17,952 nt of DNA from CAZDSS01 sp964508185 (GCA_964508185.1 CAZDSS010000055.1:1-17952), one strand, 5' to 3'; shown: positions 7,493 to 14,391, numbered from the stretch's first letter. Program-made: numbers and translations. The notes: a model not told the origin generated them from the sequence alone.

Positions 7493-7608
7493 ATCGGGGG
7501 GAATATGCAGACAAGACTATGCCCCGGCTGACGGCAGGTCAACCGGAGCGCCGGATCCCGAATTGTCGGCGGCGTCCTGCGGGCGGGAGGGCGCCGGATT
7601 CGCGAGGT

Positions 7609-7794
7609 TCAGGCCGAAGCGAGGCTACGGCACTGCTCGCGATAGAGGTCGAGAGCGTAGGACACGCATTTGCCGCATTGCGGGCGGCTGCCGAGGCTCC
7701 GGAAGAGTTCGGAGGCGGTCGCGGAACTGCCGAGGACGCTCGCGGCTTCGCGAAGCTTCTTCTCGCTCAGGGCATTGCAGATGCAGACATACAT
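7609..7794 (-). CDS. bfd: Bacterioferritin-associated ferredoxin
   Basis: Bfd is a small [2Fe-2S] protein that docks on bacterioferritin and reduces its haem to release stored iron. The 61-aa product begins MYVCICNALSEKKLREA, nearly identical in pattern to Escherichia coli Bfd, and has the four cluster cysteines C4, C6, C40 and C43 (PQCGKC). GAAGG lies 9 bases before the ATG. It precedes bfr on the minus strand with a 157-base gap, so the two may be co-transcribed or bfr may have its own promoter. Its upstream region has a consensus-like promoter overlapped by Fur-like palindromes, in keeping with induction of iron release under iron limitation. It is divergent from the ArsC-family gene. Confidence 0.93.
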   Translation of the reverse strand: MYVCICNALSEKKLREAASVLGSSATASELFRSLGSRPQCGKCVSYALDLYREQCRSLASA

Positions 7795-7839
7795 GCGCGT
7801 GACCTTCTCAACCCCGGGACTATGTGGTCCGTGAAGAAA

Positions 7840-7868
7840 GGAATATCGCTATTGCGAGTCATTGTCAA
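7840..7868 (-). promoter_or_regulatory. Candidate bfd promoter
   Basis: On the minus strand a perfect TTGACA (-35, bases 7868 to 7863) is separated by 17 bases from TATTCC (-10, 7845 to 7840). The -10 is weak but spacing is ideal. The -35 and the spacer lie inside one Fur-like palindrome (7852-7868) and just downstream of another, a layout expected for repression. Confidence 0.55.
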
Positions 7869-7890
7869 CAATTTTGCGAATGACTTGCAA
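7852..7890. promoter_or_regulatory. Two Fur-like palindromes between bfd and arsC
   Basis: TTGCGAATGACTTGCAA (7874-7890) and the weaker TTGCGAGTCATTGTCAA (7852-7868) start 22 bases apart, about two helical turns. The first matches the futA upstream element (5770-5786) in the outer TTGC/GCAA arms and inner AAT. A TTGCAA-TTGCAG direct repeat continues at 7885-7902. The placement covers the bfd -35 and lies upstream of the arsC promoter, so one regulator could act on both genes. Identity of the regulator is inferred. Confidence 0.6.
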
Positions 7891-7905
7891 TCGCGGTTGC
7901 AGCCC

Positions 7906-7933
7906 TTGCCTCGGTCAGCAAGCGCCTTATAAA
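7906..7933 (+). promoter_or_regulatory. Candidate promoter of the ArsC-family gene
   Basis: TTGCCT (7906-7911) and TATAAA (7928-7933) are 16 bases apart, about 30 bases before the arsC-family start codon. The -10 is a good match. An AGAGGAG ribosome-binding site follows about 10 bases before the ATG. Confidence 0.5.
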
Positions 7934-7962
7934 AACGGGGCCATAGAGAGGAGTGACGTCAC

Positions 7963-8310
7963 ATGGATCTGGTCATCTATCACAATCCCCGCTGTTCCAA
8001 GTCGCGGCAGACGCTCGCGCTCATCGAGGAGCGGGGGCATAGCCCGAAGGTCGTCGAATATCTGAAGACGCCGCCGGATGCGGCCACCCTCAAGGCCATT
8101 CTCGCCCGCCTCGGCAAGGGTCCGCGGGAGGTGATGCGGCGGAACGAGGAGCCTTACAAGGCGCTCGGCCTCGACAATCCGGAGCTTTCGGACGACCAGC
8201 TGATCGCCGCCATGGTGGAAAATCCCATCCTCATCGAGCGGCCGATCGTGGTCGCGGGCGACAGGGCCGTGATCGGGCGGCCGCCGGAGAACGTGCTGAG
8301 CCTCCTCTGA
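7963..8310 (+). CDS. arsC: ArsC-family (glutaredoxin-type) arsenate reductase-like protein
   Basis: A 115-aa thioredoxin-fold protein of the ArsC/YfgD family, which reduces arsenate through a catalytic cysteine and glutaredoxin. It shows YHNPRCSKSRQTLALIEERG with catalytic C11. Three arginines that hold the oxyanion in ArsC have counterparts: R59/R60 in EVMRRNEEPY, R93 in LIERPIVV and R106 in VIGRPPENVL. Length is normal. No arsR, arsB or arsH is nearby, so this may be the housekeeping YfgD-type enzyme, whose substrate is less certain, rather than part of an arsenic island. It shares a regulatory region with bfd and ends 9 bases from the MATE gene, which faces it. A 10-bp palindrome GTGACGTCAC sits directly before the ATG. 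Confidence 0.88.
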   Translation: MDLVIYHNPRCSKSRQTLALIEERGHSPKVVEYLKTPPDAATLKAILARLGKGPREVMRRNEEPYKALGLDNPELSDDQLIAAMVENPILIERPIVVAGDRAVIGRPPENVLSLL

Positions 8311-8319
8311 TCCGCAGGC

Positions 8320-9702
8320 TCAGGCGAATTCCTGGCGAAGCCGGGGATAGTAGCGGCCGAGGGTCAGGGCGCGGAGCCCCATGAACAGGGTGAATGCGCC
8401 CCACAGGCCGTGATTGCCGAACATGTCCCTGGTGAGCGCAAGGCAGCCGAGAAAGAGGACGAGGGACAGGATCATGCTGTTGCGCATTTCCCGCGTGCGG
8501 GTGAGCCCGATGAAGATGCCGTCGAGCTGGAAGCTCCAGACGGCGACGAGCGGAAGGGCTACGGCCCAGGGAAGATAGGCCCCCGCCGTCTCCCGCACGG
8601 CGGCGATGTCGGTGAGCAGCGCCACGATGTGGGCGCCGAAGATCCCGTAGACGAGGGCGTAAACCCCCGCGGCGACAACGGCCCAGAGGCTCGTCACCGC
8701 GACGATCCGCCGGAAGGCCACGAGATCCCGCCCGCCCTTGGCCGCGCCCGCCAGCGCCTCCGCCGCGAAGGCGAAGCCGTCGAGGCCGTAGGACATGAAC
8801 ATCATGAAGTTCATGAGGACGGCGTTCGCCGCAAGGATGGTGGTGCCGAACTGCGCCCCCGTCGCGGTGAAGACGGCGAAGGCGGCGAGAAGGCAGACGG
8901 TGCGGATGAAGATGTCGAGATTGACCGCAAGCAGGCGGCGCAGGGCGGGCATGTGAAAGAGAAGGTCGGGCGCCGCGAGCGCGCCGAGCCTGAGCCCCAT
9001 GCGCCGCCGCAGGATGCGGGCGACCAGCAGCACGCCCAGGGTCGCCGCCGCATATTCCGCGATGAGCGTGCCGGCGGCGACGCCGCGCACCCCCCAGCCG
9101 AAGCCAACGACGAACAGGACGTCCAGCCCCGCATTCAGGACATTGAGCGCCACCTGGACCACAAGGGCCGTGCCCGCCCGCTGGGTGCCGAGGAGCCAGC
9201 CGAGCACCACGAAATTCATGAGCGCCGCAGGCGCGCTCCAGATGCGGATGCGGTAATAGTCGCGCGCCAGGCTTTCGACCGCATCCTCCGCGCCGAAAAG
9301 GGGAAGCGCGATCACGCCGATGGGCCATTGCAGCAACAGCACAGCGGCCGCGAGGGCAAAGGCCAGAAGGGACGCCCGCGCGAAGACCGCGCCGATCCCC
9401 CGGGCATGGATCTCGTCCGCAGCCGCGCGCCAGGCGCCGAAGGCCTGGGCGGTGAGCCCCGTCGTCCCCATCCGGAGGAAGCCGAGACCCCAGTAGAGAA
9501 AGGAAAAGATGAGGGAGCCGATGGCGATCGCGCCGAGATAGCGGGGATCGGGCAGGTGCCCCATGACGGCCGTATCCACGGCGCCGAGGAGAGGTGTCGA
9601 TGAGTTGGCGAGGATGATGGGGCCCGAAAGCCGCCACATGCGCGCATTCAGCGCGCGGAAGCCCGCCTCGTCGCCGTCACCGCTCCGCAGCTGATCGGAC
9701 AT
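8320..9702 (-). CDS. MATE-family efflux transporter (DinF-like)
   Basis: This 460-aa inner-membrane protein belongs to the multidrug and toxic compound extrusion family, which exports organic cations or other compounds using H+ or Na+. The N-terminal segment LANSSTPLLGAVDTAVMGHL is typical of the DinF branch, and about twelve hydrophobic segments are spread across the length, in two halves (a second-half repeat begins near MPALRRLLAVNLDIFIRTVC). I placed the start at ATG 9702, where GGGAGGGG lies just upstream. An in-frame ATG at 9765 would add 21 Cys/Gly/Ser-rich residues that do not look like family sequence. It converges on the ArsC-family gene with a 9-base gap. Substrate cannot be predicted. 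No regulator gene is adjacent. Confidence 0.93.
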   Translation of the reverse strand: MSDQLRSGDGDEAGFRALNARMWRLSGPIILANSSTPLLGAVDTAVMGHLPDPRYLGAIAIGSLIFSFLYWGLGFLRMGTTGLTAQAFGAWRAAADEIHARGIGAVFARASLLAFALAAAVLLLQWPIGVIALPLFGAEDAVESLARDYYRIRIWSAPAALMNFVVLGWLLGTQRAGTALVVQVALNVLNAGLDVLFVVGFGWGVRGVAAGTLIAEYAAATLGVLLVARILRRRMGLRLGALAAPDLLFHMPALRRLLAVNLDIFIRTVCLLAAFAVFTATGAQFGTTILAANAVLMNFMMFMSYGLDGFAFAAEALAGAAKGGRDLVAFRRIVAVTSLWAVVAAGVYALVYGIFGAHIVALLTDIAAVRETAGAYLPWAVALPLVAVWSFQLDGIFIGLTRTREMRNSMILSLVLFLGCLALTRDMFGNHGLWGAFTLFMGLRALTLGRYYPRLRQEFA

Positions 9703-9888
9703 CCCCCCTCCCGACGCGCCGGAGTCCGTGTCGCCGCAAGGGAAGCACGGCGGCGCAAGTTTCACCCGTCACCGGCGCCTCTCCACATTGAAAGGCCTTC
9801 GGCGTATGCTTATGTCATGGGCCGTTGCCATTGTCGAGGCGAGCCCCCACGCCGGGCAAGGGTTTGACGACAGCCGGATTATCCGTCC

Positions 9889-10089
9889 TCAGCGCCCAAC
9901 CGGCGGCGGCAGATTGTCGTTATGCGCAAGGAGAGCGCAGGAAAAACAGCGCGCAAGCGTATGGAGGTGGTGAAGCGACAGGCCGGCTTCCCTCAGATCC
10001 GCGACCACCACGGGATCCGTCAACAGCGATCGGGCGGACGGAATGCCGCGCGGGGACATAGATTGAAGGCGTCGGCCCTCGGCCAGCAT
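9889..10089 (-). CDS. Possible small protein of unknown function, 66 aa
   Basis: The minus-strand frame from ATG 10089 to the stop at 9889 uses mostly G or C in third positions, as real genes here do. It has GAGAG six bases before the ATG. The protein reads MLAEGRRLQSM, then LLTDPVVVADLREAGLSL, a helical HHLHTLARCFSCALL and the tail AHNDNLPPPVGR. I do not recognise it. It has two cysteines (CFSC), no signal peptide and one weakly hydrophobic stretch. It would be divergent from korA across the AT-rich region. The opposing plus-strand frame has poorer codon statistics. It could also be a chance frame. Confidence 0.3.
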   Translation of the reverse strand: MLAEGRRLQSMSPRGIPSARSLLTDPVVVADLREAGLSLHHLHTLARCFSCALLAHNDNLPPPVGR

Positions 10090-10171
10090 GGATGCTCTCG
10101 CTTCTCGGGTTGAGGTTCAGAAAGTTTATTTCCGTAGTGGTAACGAAAGAGTTAAGGCAAATTCACGCTAA

Positions 10172-10194
10172 ATAATTGTAATTTGTACAATTAT
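10172..10194. promoter_or_regulatory. Perfect 9-bp inverted repeat in AT-rich region before korA
   Basis: ATAATTGTA (10172-10180) and TACAATTAT (10186-10194) are exact inverse complements around a 5-base spacer, forming a 23-bp dyad 91 bases upstream of the korA start. A nested TTGTACAA (10183-10190) is itself palindromic. The AT-rich stem and lack of a T-run argue against a terminator. The form suits a dimeric repressor or activator (TTGTA-N5-TACAA is seen with GntR or MarR-type proteins), but no regulator is identified. Confidence 0.65.
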
Positions 10195-10285
10195 ACATTC
10201 TCTTTGCTTTTGCCGGGCGGATGGGTTAGAGGATGACCGTGGCTAAAGCGCCGGCGGGCGCGCCTTTCCAGAGGTTGGATCTGCA

Positions 10286-12148
10286 ATGAATATTCAGCAA
10301 AATGTCGCGACCGATCGCGAGGTCGGTGAACTCGAGTCCGTCGTCATCCGCTTTGCCGGCGACTCCGGCGACGGGATGCAGCTCACGGGCTCCCAGTTCA
10401 CCGTGTCCACGGCGCTTGAGGGAAGCGACCTTTCCACCTTCCCGGACTTCCCGGCGGAAATCCGGGCTCCCGCCGGCACGACCTTCGGCGTGTCCGCGTT
10501 CCAGATCAATTTCGGCTCCACCCGCGTGCAGACGCCGGGCGATGCGCCCGACGTGCTGGTGGCCATGAACCCGGCGGCGCTCAAGGTCAATCTCGCGGAC
10601 CTGCGCGAAGGCGGCATGGTGGTGGTCGACTCGGGCGCCTTCACCGAGCGCAACCTGGTGAAGGCGGGCTACGCCGAAAATCCGCTGCGCACCGACCTTC
10701 TCGCCAAGTATCAGGTGCTTGAGCTCGACATCACCTCCCTCACCCTCGACTCGGTGAAGGAATTCGGGCTTTCCAACAAGGAAGCGGTGCGGTCCAAGAA
10801 CATGTGGACCCTCGGTCTCATGCTGTGGATGTTCGGCCGCCCGCGCCAGCCCATCATCGACTGGCTGAACGCCAAGTTCGCCAAGCGCCCGGAGATCGCC
10901 CAGGCCAACATCGCGGCGCTCAATGCCGGTCACGCCTATGGCGAGACCGCCGAGCTGTCGGGCGTCCTCAAGCGCTATGCCATCGGCAAGGCGGATCTCG
11001 CCCCGGGCACCTACCGCACCGTGACCGGCGGTCAGGCCCTGGCCTGGGGTCTTGCGGCGGGGGCGCAGCTTGCGAACCTTCCCCTGTTCTTCGGCTCCTA
11101 TCCCATCACGCCGGCGTCGCCCGTCCTCCATCATCTGTCCCAGATGAAGGAATTCAACATCCAGACCTTCCAGGCGGAGGACGAGATCGCGGCGGTCTGC
11201 GCTGCGATCGGCGCGTCCTATGCCGGGGCCCTGGGCGTGACCTCGAGCTCCGGCCCGGGCATCGCCCTCAAGACCGAGGCGATCGGTCTTGCGATCTCCA
11301 CCGAACTGCCGCTCGTCATCGTCAACACCCAGCGCGCGGGGCCGTCCACCGGCATGCCGACCAAGACCGAACAGTCCGACCTCTATCAGGCGGTGTTCGG
11401 CCGCAACGGCGATGCGCCGCTCGTGGTCCTCGCCGCGGCCAAGCCTTCGGACTGCTTCGATCTTGCGATCGAGGCCGCGCGGATTGCGACCAAATACATG
11501 ACTCCCGTCATGCTGCTCTCCGACGGTTACATCGCCAATGCGGCGGAGCCGTGGAAGCTTCCGGACCTCAATGAATTCACGCCGTTCCCGGTGAAGCTCC
11601 ACACCGATCCCGAAGGCTTCCACCCGTTCCTGCGCGATCCCGAAACCCTGGCCCGGGTCTGGGCGGTTCCGGGCACGCCCGGCACCATCCACCGCATCGG
11701 CGGCATCGAGAAGGGCTATGACAGCGGGCACATCTCCTATGATCCCAAGAACCACCAGCGCATGACCGACGTCCGGCGCAACAAGGTTCTGGGTGTGGCC
11801 CGCGACCTGCCGCTGCAGAAGGTGGAAGCGGGCAACGAGCGCGGCAAGCTTGCGGTCGTCGGCTGGGGCTCCACCTACGGCCCGATCCAGCAGGCGGTGC
11901 GTCGCGCGATCCGCGAAGGCATCGACGTCAGCCACATCCATATCCGCCATATCTGGCCGCTGCCGACCAATCTCGGCGAACTGCTCGGCGGGTTCGACAA
12001 GATCCTGGTTCCCGAAATGAATACGGGCCAGCTCGTCACCCTGCTGCGCAGCGAATATCTGCTGCCGGCGCAGCCCTTCAACAAAGTATCGGGTCAGCCG
12101 TTCAAGATCGCCGAGATCCTGAACGCCATCCGCAGCCTCAGCCAGTGA
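10286..12148 (+). CDS. korA: 2-oxoglutarate:ferredoxin oxidoreductase, alpha subunit (gamma-alpha fusion)
   Basis: KorA with KorB interconverts 2-oxoglutarate plus CoA and succinyl-CoA plus CO2 using ferredoxin. The 620-aa protein joins the gamma domain (about 1-200, opening VVIRFAGDSGDGMQLTGSQF) to the pyrimidine-binding alpha domain (about 240-620). The alpha part shows SYPITPASPVLHHL (271 onward), QAEDEIAAVCAAIGASYAGA, TSSSGPGIALKTEAIGLA and GPSTGMPTKTEQSDLYQA (352 onward), which are signatures of this family. Those signatures favour 2-oxoglutarate, but pyruvate or branched-chain oxoacids cannot be excluded. ATG 10286 has GAGG upstream with somewhat long spacing. korB follows after 16 bases. 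Cytoplasmic; the electron acceptor ferredoxin is not encoded nearby. Confidence 0.93.
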   Translation: MNIQQNVATDREVGELESVVIRFAGDSGDGMQLTGSQFTVSTALEGSDLSTFPDFPAEIRAPAGTTFGVSAFQINFGSTRVQTPGDAPDVLVAMNPAALKVNLADLREGGMVVVDSGAFTERNLVKAGYAENPLRTDLLAKYQVLELDITSLTLDSVKEFGLSNKEAVRSKNMWTLGLMLWMFGRPRQPIIDWLNAKFAKRPEIAQANIAALNAGHAYGETAELSGVLKRYAIGKADLAPGTYRTVTGGQALAWGLAAGAQLANLPLFFGSYPITPASPVLHHLSQMKEFNIQTFQAEDEIAAVCAAIGASYAGALGVTSSSGPGIALKTEAIGLAISTELPLVIVNTQRAGPSTGMPTKTEQSDLYQAVFGRNGDAPLVVLAAAKPSDCFDLAIEAARIATKYMTPVMLLSDGYIANAAEPWKLPDLNEFTPFPVKLHTDPEGFHPFLRDPETLARVWAVPGTPGTIHRIGGIEKGYDSGHISYDPKNHQRMTDVRRNKVLGVARDLPLQKVEAGNERGKLAVVGWGSTYGPIQQAVRRAIREGIDVSHIHIRHIWPLPTNLGELLGGFDKILVPEMNTGQLVTLLRSEYLLPAQPFNKVSGQPFKIAEILNAIRSLSQ

Positions 12149-12164
12149 CAGGAGCCGGAGAGCC

Positions 12165-13181
12165 ATGAACCAGCCCGTCAAACTCCAGCCCAAGGATTTC
12201 GCCACCGACCAGGAAGTGCGCTGGTGCCCGGGCTGCGGCGACTATGCGATCCTGAAGGCGGTGCAGAAGACCCTCGCCGACATCGAGGCGAAGCCCGAGA
12301 ACACCGTCTTCGTCTCCGGGATCGGCTGCTCGTCGCGCTTCCCCTATTACATGGCGACCTACGGGTTCCATACGATCCACGGCCGCGCGCCCGCCTTCGC
12401 CACCGGCATCAAGCTCACCAATCCCGAGCTCGACGTCTGGCTCGTGACCGGCGACGGCGACGGCCTGTCCATCGGCGGCAACCATCTGCTCCATGTGCTG
12501 CGGCGCAATCTGGACATCCAGATCCTGCTCTTCAACAACGAGATCTACGGCCTCACCAAGGGCCAGTATTCGCCGACCTCGCGCATGGGCACCCGCTCGC
12601 CCTCGACCCCGCTCGGCTCGGTGGACGCGCCCGTATCGCCCTGCGCCTTCGCGCTCGGCGCCGGGGCGCGCTTCATCGCCCGCGGCATCGATACGGCGCA
12701 GAAGGATCTGCCCGGCATCCTCGCCCGGGCCCATGCCCACAAGGGCGCGTCCTTCGTCGAGATCTACCAGAACTGCATCGTCTATAACGACGGCGTGTTC
12801 GAAAGCTTCACCGACAAGGCGGTCGCCGCCGACAGCCAGCTCCATCTGGAGCACGGCAAGCCCATGATCTACGGCAAGGACAAGAACCGCGGCATCCGCC
12901 TGAAGCCCGGAACGCTCGAGCTTGAGCCGGTGATTGTCGGCGAGTACGGCGTCACCGAAGCGGACATCCTCGTCCATGACGAGACCAACAAGACCTTGGC
13001 CCACCTCCTCCTCAATCTCGAGACGCCGCGCTTCCCCGTGGTGCTCGGGGTCATCTACTGCAACCCGGCGCCGACCTATGAGCGCGCCGTCCATGCCCAG
13101 CTCGAGACCGCCAGGGCGGCCAAGCCCGCGCCGGACCTCAACGCGCTGCTGCGGGCGGGCCGGACCTGGGAAGTGAAGTAG
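12165..13181 (+). CDS. korB: 2-oxoglutarate:ferredoxin oxidoreductase, beta subunit
   Basis: KorB carries thiamine diphosphate and a [4Fe-4S] cluster and completes the active site with KorA. In this 338-aa protein the cluster cysteines are C21 and C24 (WCPGCGDYAI), C55 (GIGCSSRF) and C204 (YQNCIVYND). The thiamine/Mg2+ motif is GDGDGLSIGGNH from residue 96, with LLFNNEIYGLTKGQYSPTS after it. No extra ferredoxin domain is fused, so this is the two-subunit aerobic-tolerant style architecture rather than a four-subunit complex. CAGGAG lies upstream of ATG 12165, and the gap to korA is 16 bases, so they form an operon. A strong hairpin 28 bases after the stop ends it. Substrate is inferred from the pairing with KorA. 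Confidence 0.94.
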   Translation: MNQPVKLQPKDFATDQEVRWCPGCGDYAILKAVQKTLADIEAKPENTVFVSGIGCSSRFPYYMATYGFHTIHGRAPAFATGIKLTNPELDVWLVTGDGDGLSIGGNHLLHVLRRNLDIQILLFNNEIYGLTKGQYSPTSRMGTRSPSTPLGSVDAPVSPCAFALGAGARFIARGIDTAQKDLPGILARAHAHKGASFVEIYQNCIVYNDGVFESFTDKAVAADSQLHLEHGKPMIYGKDKNRGIRLKPGTLELEPVIVGEYGVTEADILVHDETNKTLAHLLLNLETPRFPVVLGVIYCNPAPTYERAVHAQLETARAAKPAPDLNALLRAGRTWEVK

Positions 13182-13208
13182 GCCGCATCCCCTGATCGCC
13201 AGGTTCGG

Positions 13209-13235
13209 CGGCCGGCGCAGGATTTGCGCCGGCCG
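13209..13235 (+). terminator. Hairpin terminator after korB
   Basis: CGGCCGGCGCA (13209-13219) pairs perfectly with TGCGCCGGCCG (13225-13235) around a 5-base loop. This is an 11-bp, very GC-rich stem 27 bases past korB. The run after it (TTCGTATATT) is T-rich but interrupted, so termination may be partial. Confidence 0.7.
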
Positions 13236-13248
13236 TTCGTATATTGAG

Positions 13249-13260
13249 TATGAGCTCATA
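13249..13260. promoter_or_regulatory. Perfect 12-bp palindrome before the sigma gene
   Basis: TATGAGCTCATA at 13249-13260 is fully palindromic. It lies 13 bases after the korB hairpin and 34 bases before the preferred sigma start at 13295. If translation instead begins at ATG 13250, the palindrome is the first codons of the gene. A regulatory role is conjecture. Confidence 0.35.
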
Positions 13261-13294
13261 TGCCGCCACAATCGGGCCGAGCCCGTGGGGGACG

Positions 13295-13909
13295 ATGAGC
13301 AGACAGACGAGTGCGGTGGCCGATACGCTGACGACCGGGAACGAGCAACAGAGTGACGAAGACCTCGTTCGCCGGGTCGCGCGCGGGGATCGGGACGCCC
13401 TTGCCCTTCTGCTCGACCGCCATTCGGACCGGGCCTATGCCTTCGCGACGCGCCTTCTCGGCAATCCCACCGAGGCCGAGGATGCGGTCCAGGAAGCGTT
13501 CCTGAAGCTGTGGCGCGAGGCGGGACGATGGCAGGCGGAGCGGGGGCGGTTCGCGCCCTGGTTCTTCCGCATCGTCTACAACCTCTGCATCGACGTCATC
13601 CGCCGCCGCCGGACGGTCGGCCTCGATACGGTGGCGGAGATGGAGAGCGACGCCCCCGGGCCGGAGGAGCTGGCCGCCCGGCGCCTGCGGGAGGATCGCG
13701 TGGCCGCGGCCCTTGCGCGCCTGCCCGAACGCCAGCGCGCCGCGGTCCTGCTCTGCTACTACCAGGGTCTGAGCAACCGGGAGGCGGCCGAGATCATGAA
13801 TCTAGGCGTGAAGGGTCTCGAGGCCCTGCTCGTCCGGGCGCGGCGGCAACTGGCCCAGACGCTTGCGTCCGAAGCGGAACAGAACAACGAGAGGGAACGC
13901 CGATCGTGA
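13295..13909 (+). CDS. ECF-type RNA polymerase sigma factor
   Basis: A 204-aa sigma-70 family protein of ECF size and layout. Region sigma-2 covers about 20-90 (DEDLVRRVARGDRDALALLL, TRLLGNPTEAEDAVQEAFLK). Region sigma-4 covers about 128-185 (LARLPERQRAAVLLCYYQ, then the helix-turn-helix LSNREAAEIMNLGVKGLEAL). I favour ATG 13295, preceded by GGGGGA at good spacing; ATG 13250 (219 aa) is in frame but lacks a ribosome-binding site. The gene heads a three-gene operon with a one-TM protein and a periplasmic sensor-like protein, a layout of signal-controlled sigma factors such as the CnrH/CnrY/CnrX type. The signal and targets are not known. The last residues are acidic and polar (EAEQNNERERRS). 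Confidence 0.92.
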   Translation: MSRQTSAVADTLTTGNEQQSDEDLVRRVARGDRDALALLLDRHSDRAYAFATRLLGNPTEAEDAVQEAFLKLWREAGRWQAERGRFAPWFFRIVYNLCIDVIRRRRTVGLDTVAEMESDAPGPEELAARRLREDRVAAALARLPERQRAAVLLCYYQGLSNREAAEIMNLGVKGLEALLVRARRQLAQTLASEAEQNNERERRS

Positions 13910-13937
13910 GGAATGATGCCCCGTGAGGAGTCATGAA

Positions 13938-14390
13938 ATGACGCTCGAGGAATTTGAAATCCTGATCGCCCGCCACGGCGCCGAAATGAGCGCCTGGCCC
14001 GCCGCCGACCGCGCGGCAGGCGAAGCATTGCTGGCCCGGTCGGACGCGGCCCGCGCGCTCCTTGCGGAACAGGCGCGGATCGACCGCCTGATCGCGGAAG
14101 CGCCGGCCATAGCCGCGCCCCAAAGCCTCAGGGCCCGCGTCCTCGCCGCAACCCACATGCCCGAAGCCCGGCCAGCCCCGGCGCGCCGCCCGCTGTTCGC
14201 CGCCTGGCGGGAAAGCTTCGCGGGCTTCTGGCCGCAAATGGCGGGACTTGCCGCCGCCGTGGTGATCGGCTTCACCATCGGGGTTGCGGACGTCGGCTTC
14301 GTGCCCGTGGACGAAGGGCCGGATTTCAGCGCCTATATCGTCGGCTATGGCGACGAGACGTCGCTCGCCGCGCTCATCGGGGAGCCCTGA
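13938..14390 (+). CDS. Probable anti-sigma factor, single transmembrane segment
   Basis: This 150-aa protein has a helical, Ala-rich N-terminal part (MTLEEFEILIARHGAEMSAW, then PAADRAAGEALLARSDAARA), a Pro/Arg linker near 75-90, one transmembrane helix at about 98-120 (MAGLAAAVVIGFTIGVADVG) and a short acidic periplasmic tail. There is no cysteine and no zinc-binding HxxxCxxC motif, so it is not a ZAS-type anti-sigma protein. GAGGAG lies seven bases before ATG 13938. Its position directly after a sigma gene and directly before a sensor-like gene, plus the one-TM topology with a cytoplasmic N-terminus, suggests it binds and holds the sigma factor. Sequence alone gives no proof; function is inferred from context. 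Confidence 0.65.
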   Translation: MTLEEFEILIARHGAEMSAWPAADRAAGEALLARSDAARALLAEQARIDRLIAEAPAIAAPQSLRARVLAATHMPEARPAPARRPLFAAWRESFAGFWPQMAGLAAAVVIGFTIGVADVGFVPVDEGPDFSAYIVGYGDETSLAALIGEP

Positions 14391-14391
14391 C

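Larger units (their letters stand above)
9703..10285. other. 583-bp intergenic region before korA
   Basis: No firmly supported gene lies here. The left two thirds are GC-rich and carry a possible plus-strand promoter (TTGAAA at 9788-9793, 17-base spacer, TATGTC at 9811-9816), a possible small minus-strand gene (9889-10089) and a competing plus-strand frame at 9922-10113 with poor codon use. From about 10115 to 10215 the base composition drops to AT-rich, with a strong inverted repeat at 10172-10194; this part most likely holds the korAB promoter. No tRNA or recognisable riboswitch was seen. A leader RNA or small RNA driven by the 9788 promoter is possible but unproven. Confidence 0.6.

Noticed and set aside
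7953..7962. GTGACGTCAC palindrome directly before the ArsC-family start
   Set aside because: A 10-bp perfect palindrome is not rare enough alone, and it does not resemble ArsR sites; it lies between ribosome-binding site and start codon.
8410..9603. 397-codon plus-strand frame across the MATE gene
   Set aside because: Highly charged Arg/Glu/Gly-rich translation typical of a shadow frame; the minus-strand MATE protein has clear membrane segments.
9922..10113. 63-codon plus-strand frame before korA
   Set aside because: Third-position composition is unlike real genes here, the product is Arg/Gly-rich without features, and it overlaps a better minus-strand candidate.
10226..12205. 659-codon open frame on the minus strand
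   Set aside because: It lies antisense to korA; the frame stays open because of high GC at third positions of the real gene.
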